Of a DNA stretch of 64,000 nt, positions 53,310 to 60,877 are shown piece after piece. Each line of letters starts with the position of its first letter. Position 1 is the stretch's first letter. Origin of the DNA: JADJWR01 sp964610575. GTDB taxonomy: Bacteria > Pseudomonadota > Gammaproteobacteria > Burkholderiales > Burkholderiaceae_F. The position numbers and the translations under genes are program-made. The stretch covers positions 14,726 through 78,725 of the forward strand of contig CAZSYX010000006.1 of NCBI GenBank assembly GCA_964610575.1, in the 5' to 3' direction. The notes under the pieces were generated by a model. It was not told the DNA's origin, ran no database searches, and saw only the letters and a program-made list of their open reading frames with translations.

Positions 53310-53732
53310 ATGAGCGCCTGGATCTGGTGGATGGTGCTGGCCTTCGGCCTGCTGATCCTCGAACTTGTCACCAGCACGTTCTACCTGCTGGTGATCGCGG
53401 TGGCGGCGGCGGCGGGCGGGTTGGCAAATCTGGCCGGAGCGCCCTTCACTGTGCAACTGGTGGTGGCAGCAGCGATCGGCTTCGGCGGTGCACTGTGGCT
53501 GCGCCGTTCCCGTTTCGGACGCCAGAAGACCGCAGGCGATGACCTGCAGAACCTCGACGTCGGCCAGATCGTCCGCATCGAAAGCTGGAGTGCCGGCAAC
53601 ACGGCCCGGGCCCAGTATCGCGGCGCGGAGTGGGACGTGCTGCTGGCCCCGGGCGAGTCCGCGGGCACGGGGGATTTTGTGATCCGGTCCGTGCAGGGCA
53701 GCCGGCTTGTAGTGGCACGCAGGCCAAACTGA
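53310..53732 (+). CDS. NfeD-family membrane protein
   Basis: 140 residues: three hydrophobic segments (WWMVLAFGLLILELV, LLVIAVAAAAGGLAN, VVAAAIGFGGALWL) then a soluble OB-fold domain (~75-140) with VGQIVRIESW. This is the short NfeD class without a ClpP-like protease. It always accompanies SPFH proteins, as here with qmcA 14 bases downstream, and is thought to help organise membrane microdomains. ATG 53310 has GGAGAGGCG upstream; an ATG 12 bases earlier is less supported. Confidence 0.88.
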   Translation: MSAWIWWMVLAFGLLILELVTSTFYLLVIAVAAAAGGLANLAGAPFTVQLVVAAAIGFGGALWLRRSRFGRQKTAGDDLQNLDVGQIVRIESWSAGNTARAQYRGAEWDVLLAPGESAGTGDFVIRSVQGSRLVVARRPN

Positions 53733-53746
53733 CAGGGGAACAGGAA

Positions 53747-54682
53747 ATGGTGCTCGAAGGCACGGCAATCGTGATGCTGGTCGTCCTGGCGCTCGTCATC
53801 ACCTTCATCGTCAAGTCGGTCACCATCGTGCCGCAGCAGCACGCCTGGGTGGTCGAGCGGCTCGGCAAGTTCCACGCCACGCTCGGCCCGGGGCTGAAGA
53901 TCGTCATCCCCTTCATCGACCGCATCGCCTACAAGCACAGCCTGAAGGAGATTCCGCTCGACACCCCGAGCCAGGTCTGCATCACGAGGGACAACACGCA
54001 GCTGTCGGTCGACGGCGTGCTGTACTTCCAGGTGACCGATCCGCAGCGCGCCAGCTACGGCTCCAGCAACTACATCGTCGCCATCACCCAGCTGGCGCAG
54101 ACGACGCTGCGCTCGGTGATCGGCAAGCTCGAGCTGGACAAGACCTTCGAGGAGCGCGAGTTCATCAACCACAGCGTCGTCTCATCGATCGACGAGGCGG
54201 CGATGAACTGGGGCGTCAAGGTGCTGCGCTACGAGATCAAGGACCTCACCCCGCCGCAGGTGATCCTGCATGCCATGCAGCAGCAGATCACCGCCGAGCG
54301 AGAGAAGCGCGCGCTGATCGCCTCATCCGAGGGCCGCAAGCAGGAGCAGATCAACATCGCCACTGGCGAGCGCGAAGGTGCGATCGCCCGCTCGGAGGGC
54401 CAGAAGCAGGCGCAGATCAACATCGCGCAGGGCGAGGCCGGCGCCGTGCTGGCCATCGCCGAGGCCACCGCCGAGGCGATCCGCAAGGTCGCCGCATCGA
54501 TACAGGCGCCTGGCGGCATGGAGGCGGTGAACCTCAAAGTGGCCGAGCGCTACGTCGAGGCATTCGCCGGCCTGGCCAAGGCCGGCAATACGCTGATCCT
54601 GCCGGCCAACCTTGCCGACGTCGGCGGCCTCATCGCCTCGGCGATGAGCGTGGTTAAGAGCCAGCAGGCACAGAAGGGCTAG
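53747..54682 (+). CDS. qmcA: SPFH/band 7 membrane protein QmcA
   Basis: 311 residues. One N-terminal membrane helix (IVMLVVLALVITFIV), then a band 7 domain starting VPQQHAWVVERLGKF, and an Ala/Glu/Gln-rich coiled coil with near-repeats (EQINIATGEREGAIARSEG and AQINIAQGEAGAVLA). It forms large oligomeric membrane cages with NfeD partners and affects FtsH-type proteolysis in relatives. AGGAA precedes the ATG. Confidence 0.92.
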   Translation: MVLEGTAIVMLVVLALVITFIVKSVTIVPQQHAWVVERLGKFHATLGPGLKIVIPFIDRIAYKHSLKEIPLDTPSQVCITRDNTQLSVDGVLYFQVTDPQRASYGSSNYIVAITQLAQTTLRSVIGKLELDKTFEEREFINHSVVSSIDEAAMNWGVKVLRYEIKDLTPPQVILHAMQQQITAEREKRALIASSEGRKQEQINIATGEREGAIARSEGQKQAQINIAQGEAGAVLAIAEATAEAIRKVAASIQAPGGMEAVNLKVAERYVEAFAGLAKAGNTLILPANLADVGGLIASAMSVVKSQQAQKG

Positions 54683-54686
54683 CGCG

Positions 54687-54794
54687 ATGGAGTTCCTCCT
54701 TGCTGCCGTCGGCCTCGCCGTTGCTGTCTGGATGATTCTTTCAGCGGCCAAGCGTCACCGCGATGAACCGCCGGACAAACCGCCTGGCCAGTAG
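54687..54794 (+). CDS. Putative 35-residue membrane peptide
   Basis: 35 codons: MEFLLAAVGLAVAVWMILSA as a single hydrophobic helix, then a basic patch (KRHRD) and a Pro/Asp tail ending PGQ. It starts 4 bases after the qmcA stop with AAGGG 8 bases upstream. The strong hydrophobic-then-charged layout and operon position suggest a small protein working with QmcA or NfeD; no homologue is recalled, so chance translation remains possible. Confidence 0.5.
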   Translation: MEFLLAAVGLAVAVWMILSAAKRHRDEPPDKPPGQ

Positions 54795-54815
54795 CCGTCA
54801 GCGGTGCCGGTCAGC

Positions 54816-56291
54816 TCACAGCTGGTAGTCCATGGCCAGGCGCGACTGAAGATCGCGCGATATCTTGAATGCTTCCTTGAGCGTGCGGCGGTCGAGTTCG
54901 TTCAGCTTCGCCGGATCGATGCGGTTCGCGCCGTCATTGGCGGCGAATGTGTCCAGCGTCGCCTGGTAGCCGAGGCGGATTCGCTGCAGCATGAAGAAGG
55001 CGGCGAGCATCGACTCCACCTCCGCAGCGGGCAGCTTGCCGGCAGCGCCAGCGGCGCGCAGTCGGTCGGCAGTGTTCGTCTGCGGCAGCGCGTGCGCCAA
55101 CGAGTAGACCCGCGCCGCGTCGACGAACGGCCGCACACCGTACATCTTCAGGTTGATGGTGCCCGGCGCGCCTGGCGCGTCCTCGGTCACGAAATCCTTC
55201 CAGCGCGCCAGCGGCGGCTTGGCCTGCAGGGCCGTCTCGGCCAGCAGGCGCAGGAAGTTCGGCCGCTTTCGCGTCACGCCGAGGAACCACTGGCGCAGGT
55301 CGGCGGCCAGCCGCGAATCGCCGGAAACGGCGCGGAAGTCGAAGCAGATGGCGGCGTCGAGCAGCGCCTTGGGCTGGGAGTTGTCGAGCCAGCCGGAAAG
55401 CTTCGCCTGCCACTCCTCGAAGGAAAGGCACAGCTCCGGGTTGGAAGCCATGACGTTGCCCTTACACAGCGGGAAGCCGCAGGCATCGAGCGCCTCGTTG
55501 ACCTCGCGGGCGAACGGCAGCAGCGACTCGCGCACGGTTGCCGCAGGCGCGCCGTCGTGGGCGACGAACAGAAGGCCATTGTCCTGGTCGGTGGCAAAGG
55601 TCTGCTCCAGGCGCCCTTCGCTGCCGAAGGCGAGCCAGCACCAGCCGATGCGGTCCCAGCTGTGGCGCTTGCGCACCAGTTCGATGATCCGTTCACTGAC
55701 GCGGTCGTTGAGCACCGAGACGAACAGCGTAAGCCGCTCCGCGGCCACGCCTTCCTCGACCAGCATGCGCGTCAGCCGGCGCACACGGCCGGCCAGTGCG
55801 GCCAGCGTGTCGATGTCGCGCGCCAGGCGGATCTCCATGGTCAGTTCGCCGAGCCCCAGCCGCTGCAGCGAGAACAGGTCGCGCTCCGACACGACGCCGA
55901 TCAGCCGCTCCTCCTCGGTCACCAGCACATGGCGGATGCGGTGCTCCATCATCAGCAGTGCCGCCTCGTACGACGGCGTGTGATCGGGCAGCGCCAGCGG
56001 CTCGCGCACCATCACATCGGTGATCGGCGCATCCAGCGGCGCGTCCGGCATGGCGCGCAGCAGGTCTCGCTCGGTGAAGATGCCGCTCGGCCGGTTCCGC
56101 GCGTCGACAACGACGATTGCACCGACATGCGCTTCGTGCATGCGTTGCAGGGCGGTGCGCAGCGTCTCGCCTTCGGCGCAGACGATGGGTTCGCGGCGCA
56201 GCAGGCTGCGCAGCGGTTGGGCAAGGGTCTGCTGCTCGGCGACCAGGCGACGCTCGAGCATGGCATCGGAGACAGCAGCAGGGCGGGACAT
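54816..56291 (-). CDS. CBS-domain DUF294 nucleotidyltransferase-like protein
   Basis: 491 residues. A CBS pair at about 25-145 (VGAIVVVDARNRPSGIFTER, IRHVLVTEEERLIGVVSERD), then DUF294 nucleotidyltransferase with AFGSEGRLEQTFATDQDN (223-231 Gly-Ser loop; D235 and D237 metal pair), then a DUF294 C-terminal substrate-binding domain with PFVDAARVYSLAH. It probably transfers a nucleotide to a protein or small molecule in response to adenine nucleotides bound by CBS. It lies 17 bases after the exonuclease gene on the same strand; target unknown. Confidence 0.88.
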   Translation of the reverse strand: MSRPAAVSDAMLERRLVAEQQTLAQPLRSLLRREPIVCAEGETLRTALQRMHEAHVGAIVVVDARNRPSGIFTERDLLRAMPDAPLDAPITDVMVREPLALPDHTPSYEAALLMMEHRIRHVLVTEEERLIGVVSERDLFSLQRLGLGELTMEIRLARDIDTLAALAGRVRRLTRMLVEEGVAAERLTLFVSVLNDRVSERIIELVRKRHSWDRIGWCWLAFGSEGRLEQTFATDQDNGLLFVAHDGAPAATVRESLLPFAREVNEALDACGFPLCKGNVMASNPELCLSFEEWQAKLSGWLDNSQPKALLDAAICFDFRAVSGDSRLAADLRQWFLGVTRKRPNFLRLLAETALQAKPPLARWKDFVTEDAPGAPGTINLKMYGVRPFVDAARVYSLAHALPQTNTADRLRAAGAAGKLPAAEVESMLAAFFMLQRIRLGYQATLDTFAANDGANRIDPAKLNELDRRTLKEAFKISRDLQSRLAMDYQL

Positions 56292-56308
56292 CGGGTTGGG
56301 CCGGCTTG

Positions 56309-58450
56309 TCAGTACTGCAGACGCGAATGGTAGGTGGCGCGGGAGGCTTCGAGCGCCTGCCCGAGTGTGACGATGCCACGCTCGGCCAGCAGCGGAACCA
56401 GGCGCAGGAACACCTCGCCGGTGAGCAACGCATCGCCGAGGGCGGTATGGCGGCCAATCACGCGCACGCCCACGCGCTCGGCGATCATGTCGAGGTGATG
56501 GTTGTCGATGCTCGGGTGCACCACCGCCGACAGCAGCAGGGTGTCGAGCACCGGCTGGCCGAAGCGCACACCGGTGGCCGCTTCCTTCAGTTCGAGGAAG
56601 CGCATGTCAAAGGCCGCGTTGTGCGCCACCAGCACGGTGTCCTCGCAGAAGCGGTGAAAGCGCGGCAGCACCTGCTCGATGGTCGGCTCGTTGGCGAGCT
56701 GCTTGGCATCGATGCCATGCACGGCTGTCGATTCGCGGCTGATCGGCCGGCGCGGGTTGACCAGCTGTTCGAATACTTCCTGCTTGAGCGCGCGCCCGTT
56801 GACGATACGAACGGCGCCGATCGAGATGATCTCGTCGCCGGCAGACGGCTCCAGCCCCGTGGTCTCCGTATCGAACACCGTGTACGACAGTTCGGACAGC
56901 TTGCGTTCGGCCAGCGCACCGACCACTTCGATGCGCTCGAACAAGTCGAAGTCGTAGAACTCCGGCCGGCTTTCAGTGGCGGTGCCGCGGTAAGTTACCG
57001 GTGCAACCGCCTCGCCGCGCGGCAGCAGCAGGCGGAAGCGCGAGATCTGGCGGATCTTGTCGACCTGCAGCCAGGCCTCGGCACCGTGGCGCTCCAGCAC
57101 GTCGCGCAACGTGAGCGGCGTCTCTTCCTTGCCGACGCGCATCGGTTCGCCTTCCCACAGCGATAACGCATCCGAGCCGACGATGGCGCCGGTCCAGATC
57201 AGATCGACCTCGCCGAGGTTGCCGCCGCCGCCGGCGCGCAGGCGGAAGCCGTGCAGTTCGTAGTCGCCGGCAAGGCGGGCGGCGAGGAAGGTCATCGCGT
57301 GCGCGATCGCGTAGCTGTCGACGCGCAGCCACAGCTCGGCGTCGGCGTCCTCGATCGCCACCGGCAACTGCAGCGCCTCGGCGATGCGCCGCTGGGCCAC
57401 CGCCAGCAGATCGGCCGCGCGCATGTCCTCCAGCGTCAGGCTGCCCTTCAGCGCGTCGGCATAGGCGAGCAGGGCGGTGTTCAGCCTCTCGGTCAGCACC
57501 CGCGCCTCGGACGCGGCGATCTCGACGAACTGCTCGCGCCGGTCAGCCGGCATGTCGGGGAAAGAGACCAGGTTCTCCGTCGCCGCGCGCAGGTTGGCCA
57601 CCGGAGCGCGCACGCCGGTTGCGAGCGACTGCAACAGGCGAAGCCGCTGGCTCTCGCGCCCCATGAGCTGGCCGACGTCGTCGAGCGTGAACACCAGCCC
57701 GGCGAGCTTGCGCCCGGCGCCGAGGAAAGGCGCGACCTGCACGCGCAGCAGGGCGCCGTTGGCCGCCGAGGCGACGAAGCGCGCCTGCGGCCGGTCGACG
57801 TGGCCGATCTGGTGCTGCAGCATGTCCAGCGCATGGGCGACCTGGTTGCGGTCGAGCAGCGCCAGCACCGAGCGGCCGAGGCCGAGCGGCGTGTAGTCGC
57901 CGTGGCGGTCGGGCCCGGAGGGGGCCAGCAGCCCCGCGGCGCGCGGGTTGTACAGTAGGATGCGGCCATCGGCGTTGCAGACCACGACGCCCTGCGACAG
58001 CTCCGACATCAGCGCCACGAAGCGGTCGCGCTCCTCCTCGACGCGGGCGCGCGTCTCGGCGCTGCGGGTCTCGAGGTCGTGCTCGATGCCGTGGTACGCG
58101 TCGGCGAGCTGATTGATCACGCCGGCGAGCTCCGCCAGCGGCGGCGCGCCGGCGGTGGAAACGCGGAACCCCTTTTCGGCGGCCAGCAGGCTGCGCGACT
58201 GCTCGGCGAGCTGCCGGGCCGCGTGCGGATGGCGGCGGAAAAGCCAGCTGGCCCCCATGCCGGCCGCGACCATCAGGATCGCCGTGCCGAAGAACACCGC
58301 CGGCAGGCCGTCGCTCACCACCTCGATCAAGTGCGGCCGGTTCTCGGATCCGGCGGCCACGTACTGCAACACCGCGCCGATGCCGATCACCAGCAGCACG
58401 CTGGCGCTGGCGGCGCCCACCCACAGCGCGATCCCCTTGGGTGCTCTCAT
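56309..58450 (-). CDS. Membrane sensor-like protein fused to DEDDh 3'-5' exonuclease
   Basis: 713 residues. Two N-terminal membrane helices (~10-32 and ~47-70), a HAMP-like linker, a PAS domain (~148-260; ELSQGVVVCNADGRILLYNP), then a helical pair where a kinase His would stand but RAPVANLRAA (281-290) has no His, and a weak ATPase-like region (~365-475). The C-terminal ~190 residues are an intact DnaQ-type exonuclease: D527, E529 (FDTETTGLEP), D615 (AAFDMRFL), H668 and D673 (HTALGDALL). It starts by ATGA overlap with the response regulator. Substrate (RNA or DNA, or a nucleotide) is unknown. Confidence 0.9.
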   Translation of the reverse strand: MRAPKGIALWVGAASASVLLVIGIGAVLQYVAAGSENRPHLIEVVSDGLPAVFFGTAILMVAAGMGASWLFRRHPHAARQLAEQSRSLLAAEKGFRVSTAGAPPLAELAGVINQLADAYHGIEHDLETRSAETRARVEEERDRFVALMSELSQGVVVCNADGRILLYNPRAAGLLAPSGPDRHGDYTPLGLGRSVLALLDRNQVAHALDMLQHQIGHVDRPQARFVASAANGALLRVQVAPFLGAGRKLAGLVFTLDDVGQLMGRESQRLRLLQSLATGVRAPVANLRAATENLVSFPDMPADRREQFVEIAASEARVLTERLNTALLAYADALKGSLTLEDMRAADLLAVAQRRIAEALQLPVAIEDADAELWLRVDSYAIAHAMTFLAARLAGDYELHGFRLRAGGGGNLGEVDLIWTGAIVGSDALSLWEGEPMRVGKEETPLTLRDVLERHGAEAWLQVDKIRQISRFRLLLPRGEAVAPVTYRGTATESRPEFYDFDLFERIEVVGALAERKLSELSYTVFDTETTGLEPSAGDEIISIGAVRIVNGRALKQEVFEQLVNPRRPISRESTAVHGIDAKQLANEPTIEQVLPRFHRFCEDTVLVAHNAAFDMRFLELKEAATGVRFGQPVLDTLLLSAVVHPSIDNHHLDMIAERVGVRVIGRHTALGDALLTGEVFLRLVPLLAERGIVTLGQALEASRATYHSRLQY

Positions 58451-58839
58451 TGCCTGCCTGCCGCGCCCGGCTGGAGCACCTGGTCGATGGTGGCCAGCAG
58501 TTCCTGCGTCGAGAACGGTTTAGTCACGTAGCGGTCGGCGCCGAGCGACAGACCCTTGCTGATCTCCGCCTCGCCGCCCTTGGCCGACAGCATGACGATC
58601 TTCATGGCCGCGAGCTCCGGCCTTTCTCGTACCGTCTGGCAGACCTCGTAGCCGTTCTTCACCGGCATCATGATGTCCAGCAGCATCACATCGGGCCGCC
58701 AGGCATCGACCTCCTTCAGCGCCTCGCCGCCGTCGCGTGCCAGCCGCACGTCGTAGCCGCTGCGCTTGAACAGGAACTCGAGCGCCATCAGGATGTTGGG
58801 CTCGTCGTCGACGATCAGCACCTTCCGCAGTCCGCTCAT
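58447..58839 (-). CDS. Single-domain response regulator
   Basis: 130 residues, receiver domain only: VLIVDDEPNIL (D11, D12), phosphoacceptor D55 in MLLDIMMP, and K107 in VTKPFS. No output domain follows. Overlaps the exonuclease fusion (ATGA), so it likely regulates or is regulated by that protein or the DUF294 partner. GGGGAG precedes the ATG. A kinase for it is not obvious in this window. Confidence 0.92.
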   Translation of the reverse strand: MSGLRKVLIVDDEPNILMALEFLFKRSGYDVRLARDGGEALKEVDAWRPDVMLLDIMMPVKNGYEVCQTVRERPELAAMKIVMLSAKGGEAEISKGLSLGADRYVTKPFSTQELLATIDQVLQPGAAGRQ

Positions 58840-58925
58840 GCGTACTCCCCTTTTGGCGCCACGTTAAGTGCTTCCGACGGAGTCCTTCTTGCGCCAGATC
58901 GAATCGCCGGCACGCCCGCCCGCGG

Positions 58926-59375
58926 TCAGCGCCTCGACTGCTTCATCAGCCGCTGCTGCTCGCGCTTCCAGTCCTTCTCGCGCGTCGCATCGCGCTTCTC
59001 GAATTGCCGCTTGCCCTTGGCCAGGCCGATCTCCAGCTTGATGCGGCCCTTGCTGTAATGCAGGTCGATCGGCACCAGCGTGTATCCCGACCGCTCCACC
59101 TTGCCGATCAGCTTGCGGATCTCGGCGGCATTGAGCAGCAGCTTGCGCGTTCGCGTCGGCTCGGGCTGGATGTGCGTGGAAGCGGTCTTCAGCGGCGTGA
59201 TGTGGGCGTTGAGCAGGAATATCGCGCCGCCGCGCACGATGACATAGGCTTCCTTGAGCTGCACCTGCCCGGCGCGAATGGCCTTGACCTCCCAACCCTC
59301 GAGCACCAGGCCGGCCTCGAAGCGCTCTTCGACCGTGTAGTCGAAGAAGGCCTTCTTGTTCTGGACGATGGACAT
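58926..59375 (-). CDS. smpB: SsrA-binding protein
   Basis: 149 residues. KKAFFDYTVEERFEAGLVL and EGWEVKAIRAGQVQL are the SmpB core, HYSKGRIKLEIGLAKGKRQF the C-terminal signature, with a basic tail. It binds tmRNA in trans-translation. ATG 59375 is the family start; in-frame starts upstream would overlap ratA's spacer. Divergent from ratA. Confidence 0.96.
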   Translation of the reverse strand: MSIVQNKKAFFDYTVEERFEAGLVLEGWEVKAIRAGQVQLKEAYVIVRGGAIFLLNAHITPLKTASTHIQPEPTRTRKLLLNAAEIRKLIGKVERSGYTLVPIDLHYSKGRIKLEIGLAKGKRQFEKRDATREKDWKREQQRLMKQSRR

Positions 59376-59434
59376 CGGCGGCCCTGATGCAGATCCTGCG
59401 GCAGACCCGCCGCTATGATTTGATCTTATCAATC

Positions 59435-59872
59435 ATGCATCGCGTCGAACGCAGCGTCCTCGTTCCGTACACCGCCGGGCAGATGTTCGAGCTCGTCGCC
59501 GCGGTCGCGGACTACCCGAGCTTCCTCCCCTGGTGCGCGGGCACGCATGTGCGCCCGCGGCGTGACGGCCTGATCGACGCGACGATCGAGATCCACTATC
59601 GCGGCGTGCGCAGCCGCTTCACCACCTGCAATGACAACCGGGCGCCGGAAAGCATCCACATGGCGCTGGTCGACGGGCCATTCAGGCGCCTGTCGGGCGA
59701 CTGGCATTTCCGGCCGCTGCGCGAGGACGCGTGCAAGGTGCACCTAGACCTGCACTACGACTTCGCGCCGGGCCTGCTGGGCCGGGCGATTGCGCCGGTG
59801 TTCGAGGGCATTGCCGGCTCGCTGGTCGATTCGTTCACCCGGCGGGCCGAGGCGCTCTATGAAATCCGCTGA
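59435..59872 (+). CDS. ratA: START-domain ribosome-association/toxin protein RatA
   Basis: 145 residues, START/COQ10-type fold: VERSVLVPYTAGQMFELVAAV, VADYPSFLPWCAG and FRRLSGDWHFRPL are typical. E. coli RatA blocks 70S joining; a ubiquinone-binding role like COQ10 is the alternative. I chose ATG 59435; an upstream ATG at 59387 would cross the promoter region. TATGAT at 59414-59419 may be the -10, giving a very short leader without a Shine-Dalgarno. Confidence 0.87.
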   Translation: MHRVERSVLVPYTAGQMFELVAAVADYPSFLPWCAGTHVRPRRDGLIDATIEIHYRGVRSRFTTCNDNRAPESIHMALVDGPFRRLSGDWHFRPLREDACKVHLDLHYDFAPGLLGRAIAPVFEGIAGSLVDSFTRRAEALYEIR

Positions 59873-60185
59873 ACCCACGCGCCTGCGAGTCAGCGTCGTC
59901 TACTTGCGGCCCGACCTTGCGTTCGAGCGGACGTTGCTGCTGCCCGCGCCGGCCACGCTGCGCGAGGCGATCGAGGCAAGCGAAGTCCGCCACCAGGTGC
60001 CCGAACTGGCGGGCGCGGAACTTGAGGTGGGATTGTTCAGCCAGCGACGGACCCTGGCCGATCTTCTGCACGACGGCGACCGCGTCGAGATCTACCGTCC
60101 GCTGACGATCGACCCGAAGGAGGCGCGCAGGCTCAGGGTGGCGGTACGGCGCCGGCGCAGGGAGGGCAGGGCAGCGGCGGCGTAG
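59859..60185 (+). CDS. rnfH: RnfH family protein (UPF0125)
   Basis: 108 residues, beta-grasp fold of the RnfH/RatB family: LRVSVVYLRPDLAFERTLLL, LEVGLFSQRRTLADLLHDGDRVEIYRPLT motif split across a strand turn, and a basic tail rich in Arg. Function in E. coli is unclear. ATG 59859 overlaps ratA by 14 bases, with GAGG upstream; the ratA-rnfH pair is standard. Confidence 0.9.
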   Translation: MKSAEPTRLRVSVVYLRPDLAFERTLLLPAPATLREAIEASEVRHQVPELAGAELEVGLFSQRRTLADLLHDGDRVEIYRPLTIDPKEARRLRVAVRRRRREGRAAAA

Positions 60186-60197
60186 GCGCGCATCGGC

Positions 60198-60740
60198 TCA
60201 GCGGCATTGCTGCTCGATCTGCGACCGCGTGCGTTCCATTTCGGCCGCGCGCTGTGCGTCGCCGAGGATTTCCTTCTCGCCGGCGGCGTTGACGCGGGCG
60301 ATGCGGTGGCCGGCTTCAAGCGCGCGCTGATAGGCGCGCAGCCGCTCGCAGTTCTCGGCAGACTGTGCCTGCCGCGCCTCTTCATCGGCGGCCTTCTTCT
60401 CGGCTTCGGCCAGCAGCTGCTGGCGCCGCTTCGACTCGATCTCGCGCTCGGCAACGGTCGGGGCGGCGGGCGGGGCGGGAGGACGCGAGGGCTCCGCCTT
60501 GGCCTTCGCCTCGGCGGGGGCTTCACCCTGCGCTTCGGCCGCGGCTCGCTGCCGGGAAGCAGACGGCGTTGCCGGCTGGCGAACGATGTCCTTGGCTGGA
60601 ATCGACTTGGGCGGCGGCTGGTCTGAATAGACCATCTTGCCGGCTGCATCGCGCCACGCCCACTGCGCCGCAGCAGGCATCGAGCAGGTGAGCGCCGCGG
60701 CCGAAACGGCGGCCAGCAGCAGCGTGTGGGCCAGGTTCAT
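60198..60740 (-). CDS. DUF4124 domain-containing protein
   Basis: 180 residues. Signal peptide with likely cut after AAA or AAAQ (LLAAVSAAALTCSMPAAAQ), then WAWRDAAGKMVYSDQPPPKS, the DUF4124 motif (WxDxxGxxxYSDxPP). The rest is an Ala/Glu/Pro-rich linker and a Glu-rich helix ending in a conserved-looking Cys pair (C129 region and C179). Periplasmic, function unknown. GGAGG precedes the ATG at 60740. Converges on rnfH. Confidence 0.85.
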   Translation of the reverse strand: MNLAHTLLLAAVSAAALTCSMPAAAQWAWRDAAGKMVYSDQPPPKSIPAKDIVRQPATPSASRQRAAAEAQGEAPAEAKAKAEPSRPPAPPAAPTVAEREIESKRRQQLLAEAEKKAADEEARQAQSAENCERLRAYQRALEAGHRIARVNAAGEKEILGDAQRAAEMERTRSQIEQQCR

Positions 60741-60845
60741 CGCGAATCCTCCGGATGCAAGGGGGATTGTCATTGAGCACACGGTGCGCTGGCAATCGCA
60801 TCGCGTTCGCCCATGCAGCCTAGGCCGGCCCGTAGGGTGCCTGCG

Positions 60846-60851
60846 TATAAT
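60846..60851 (+). promoter_or_regulatory. Putative -10 box for guaB
   Basis: Perfect TATAAT 26 bases before the guaB start, no clear -35 at the expected place. GAGG 7 bases before the ATG is the ribosome site. Confidence 0.55.
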
Positions 60852-60877
60852 CCGCTTTTGCGTCATGAGGATTTGCT

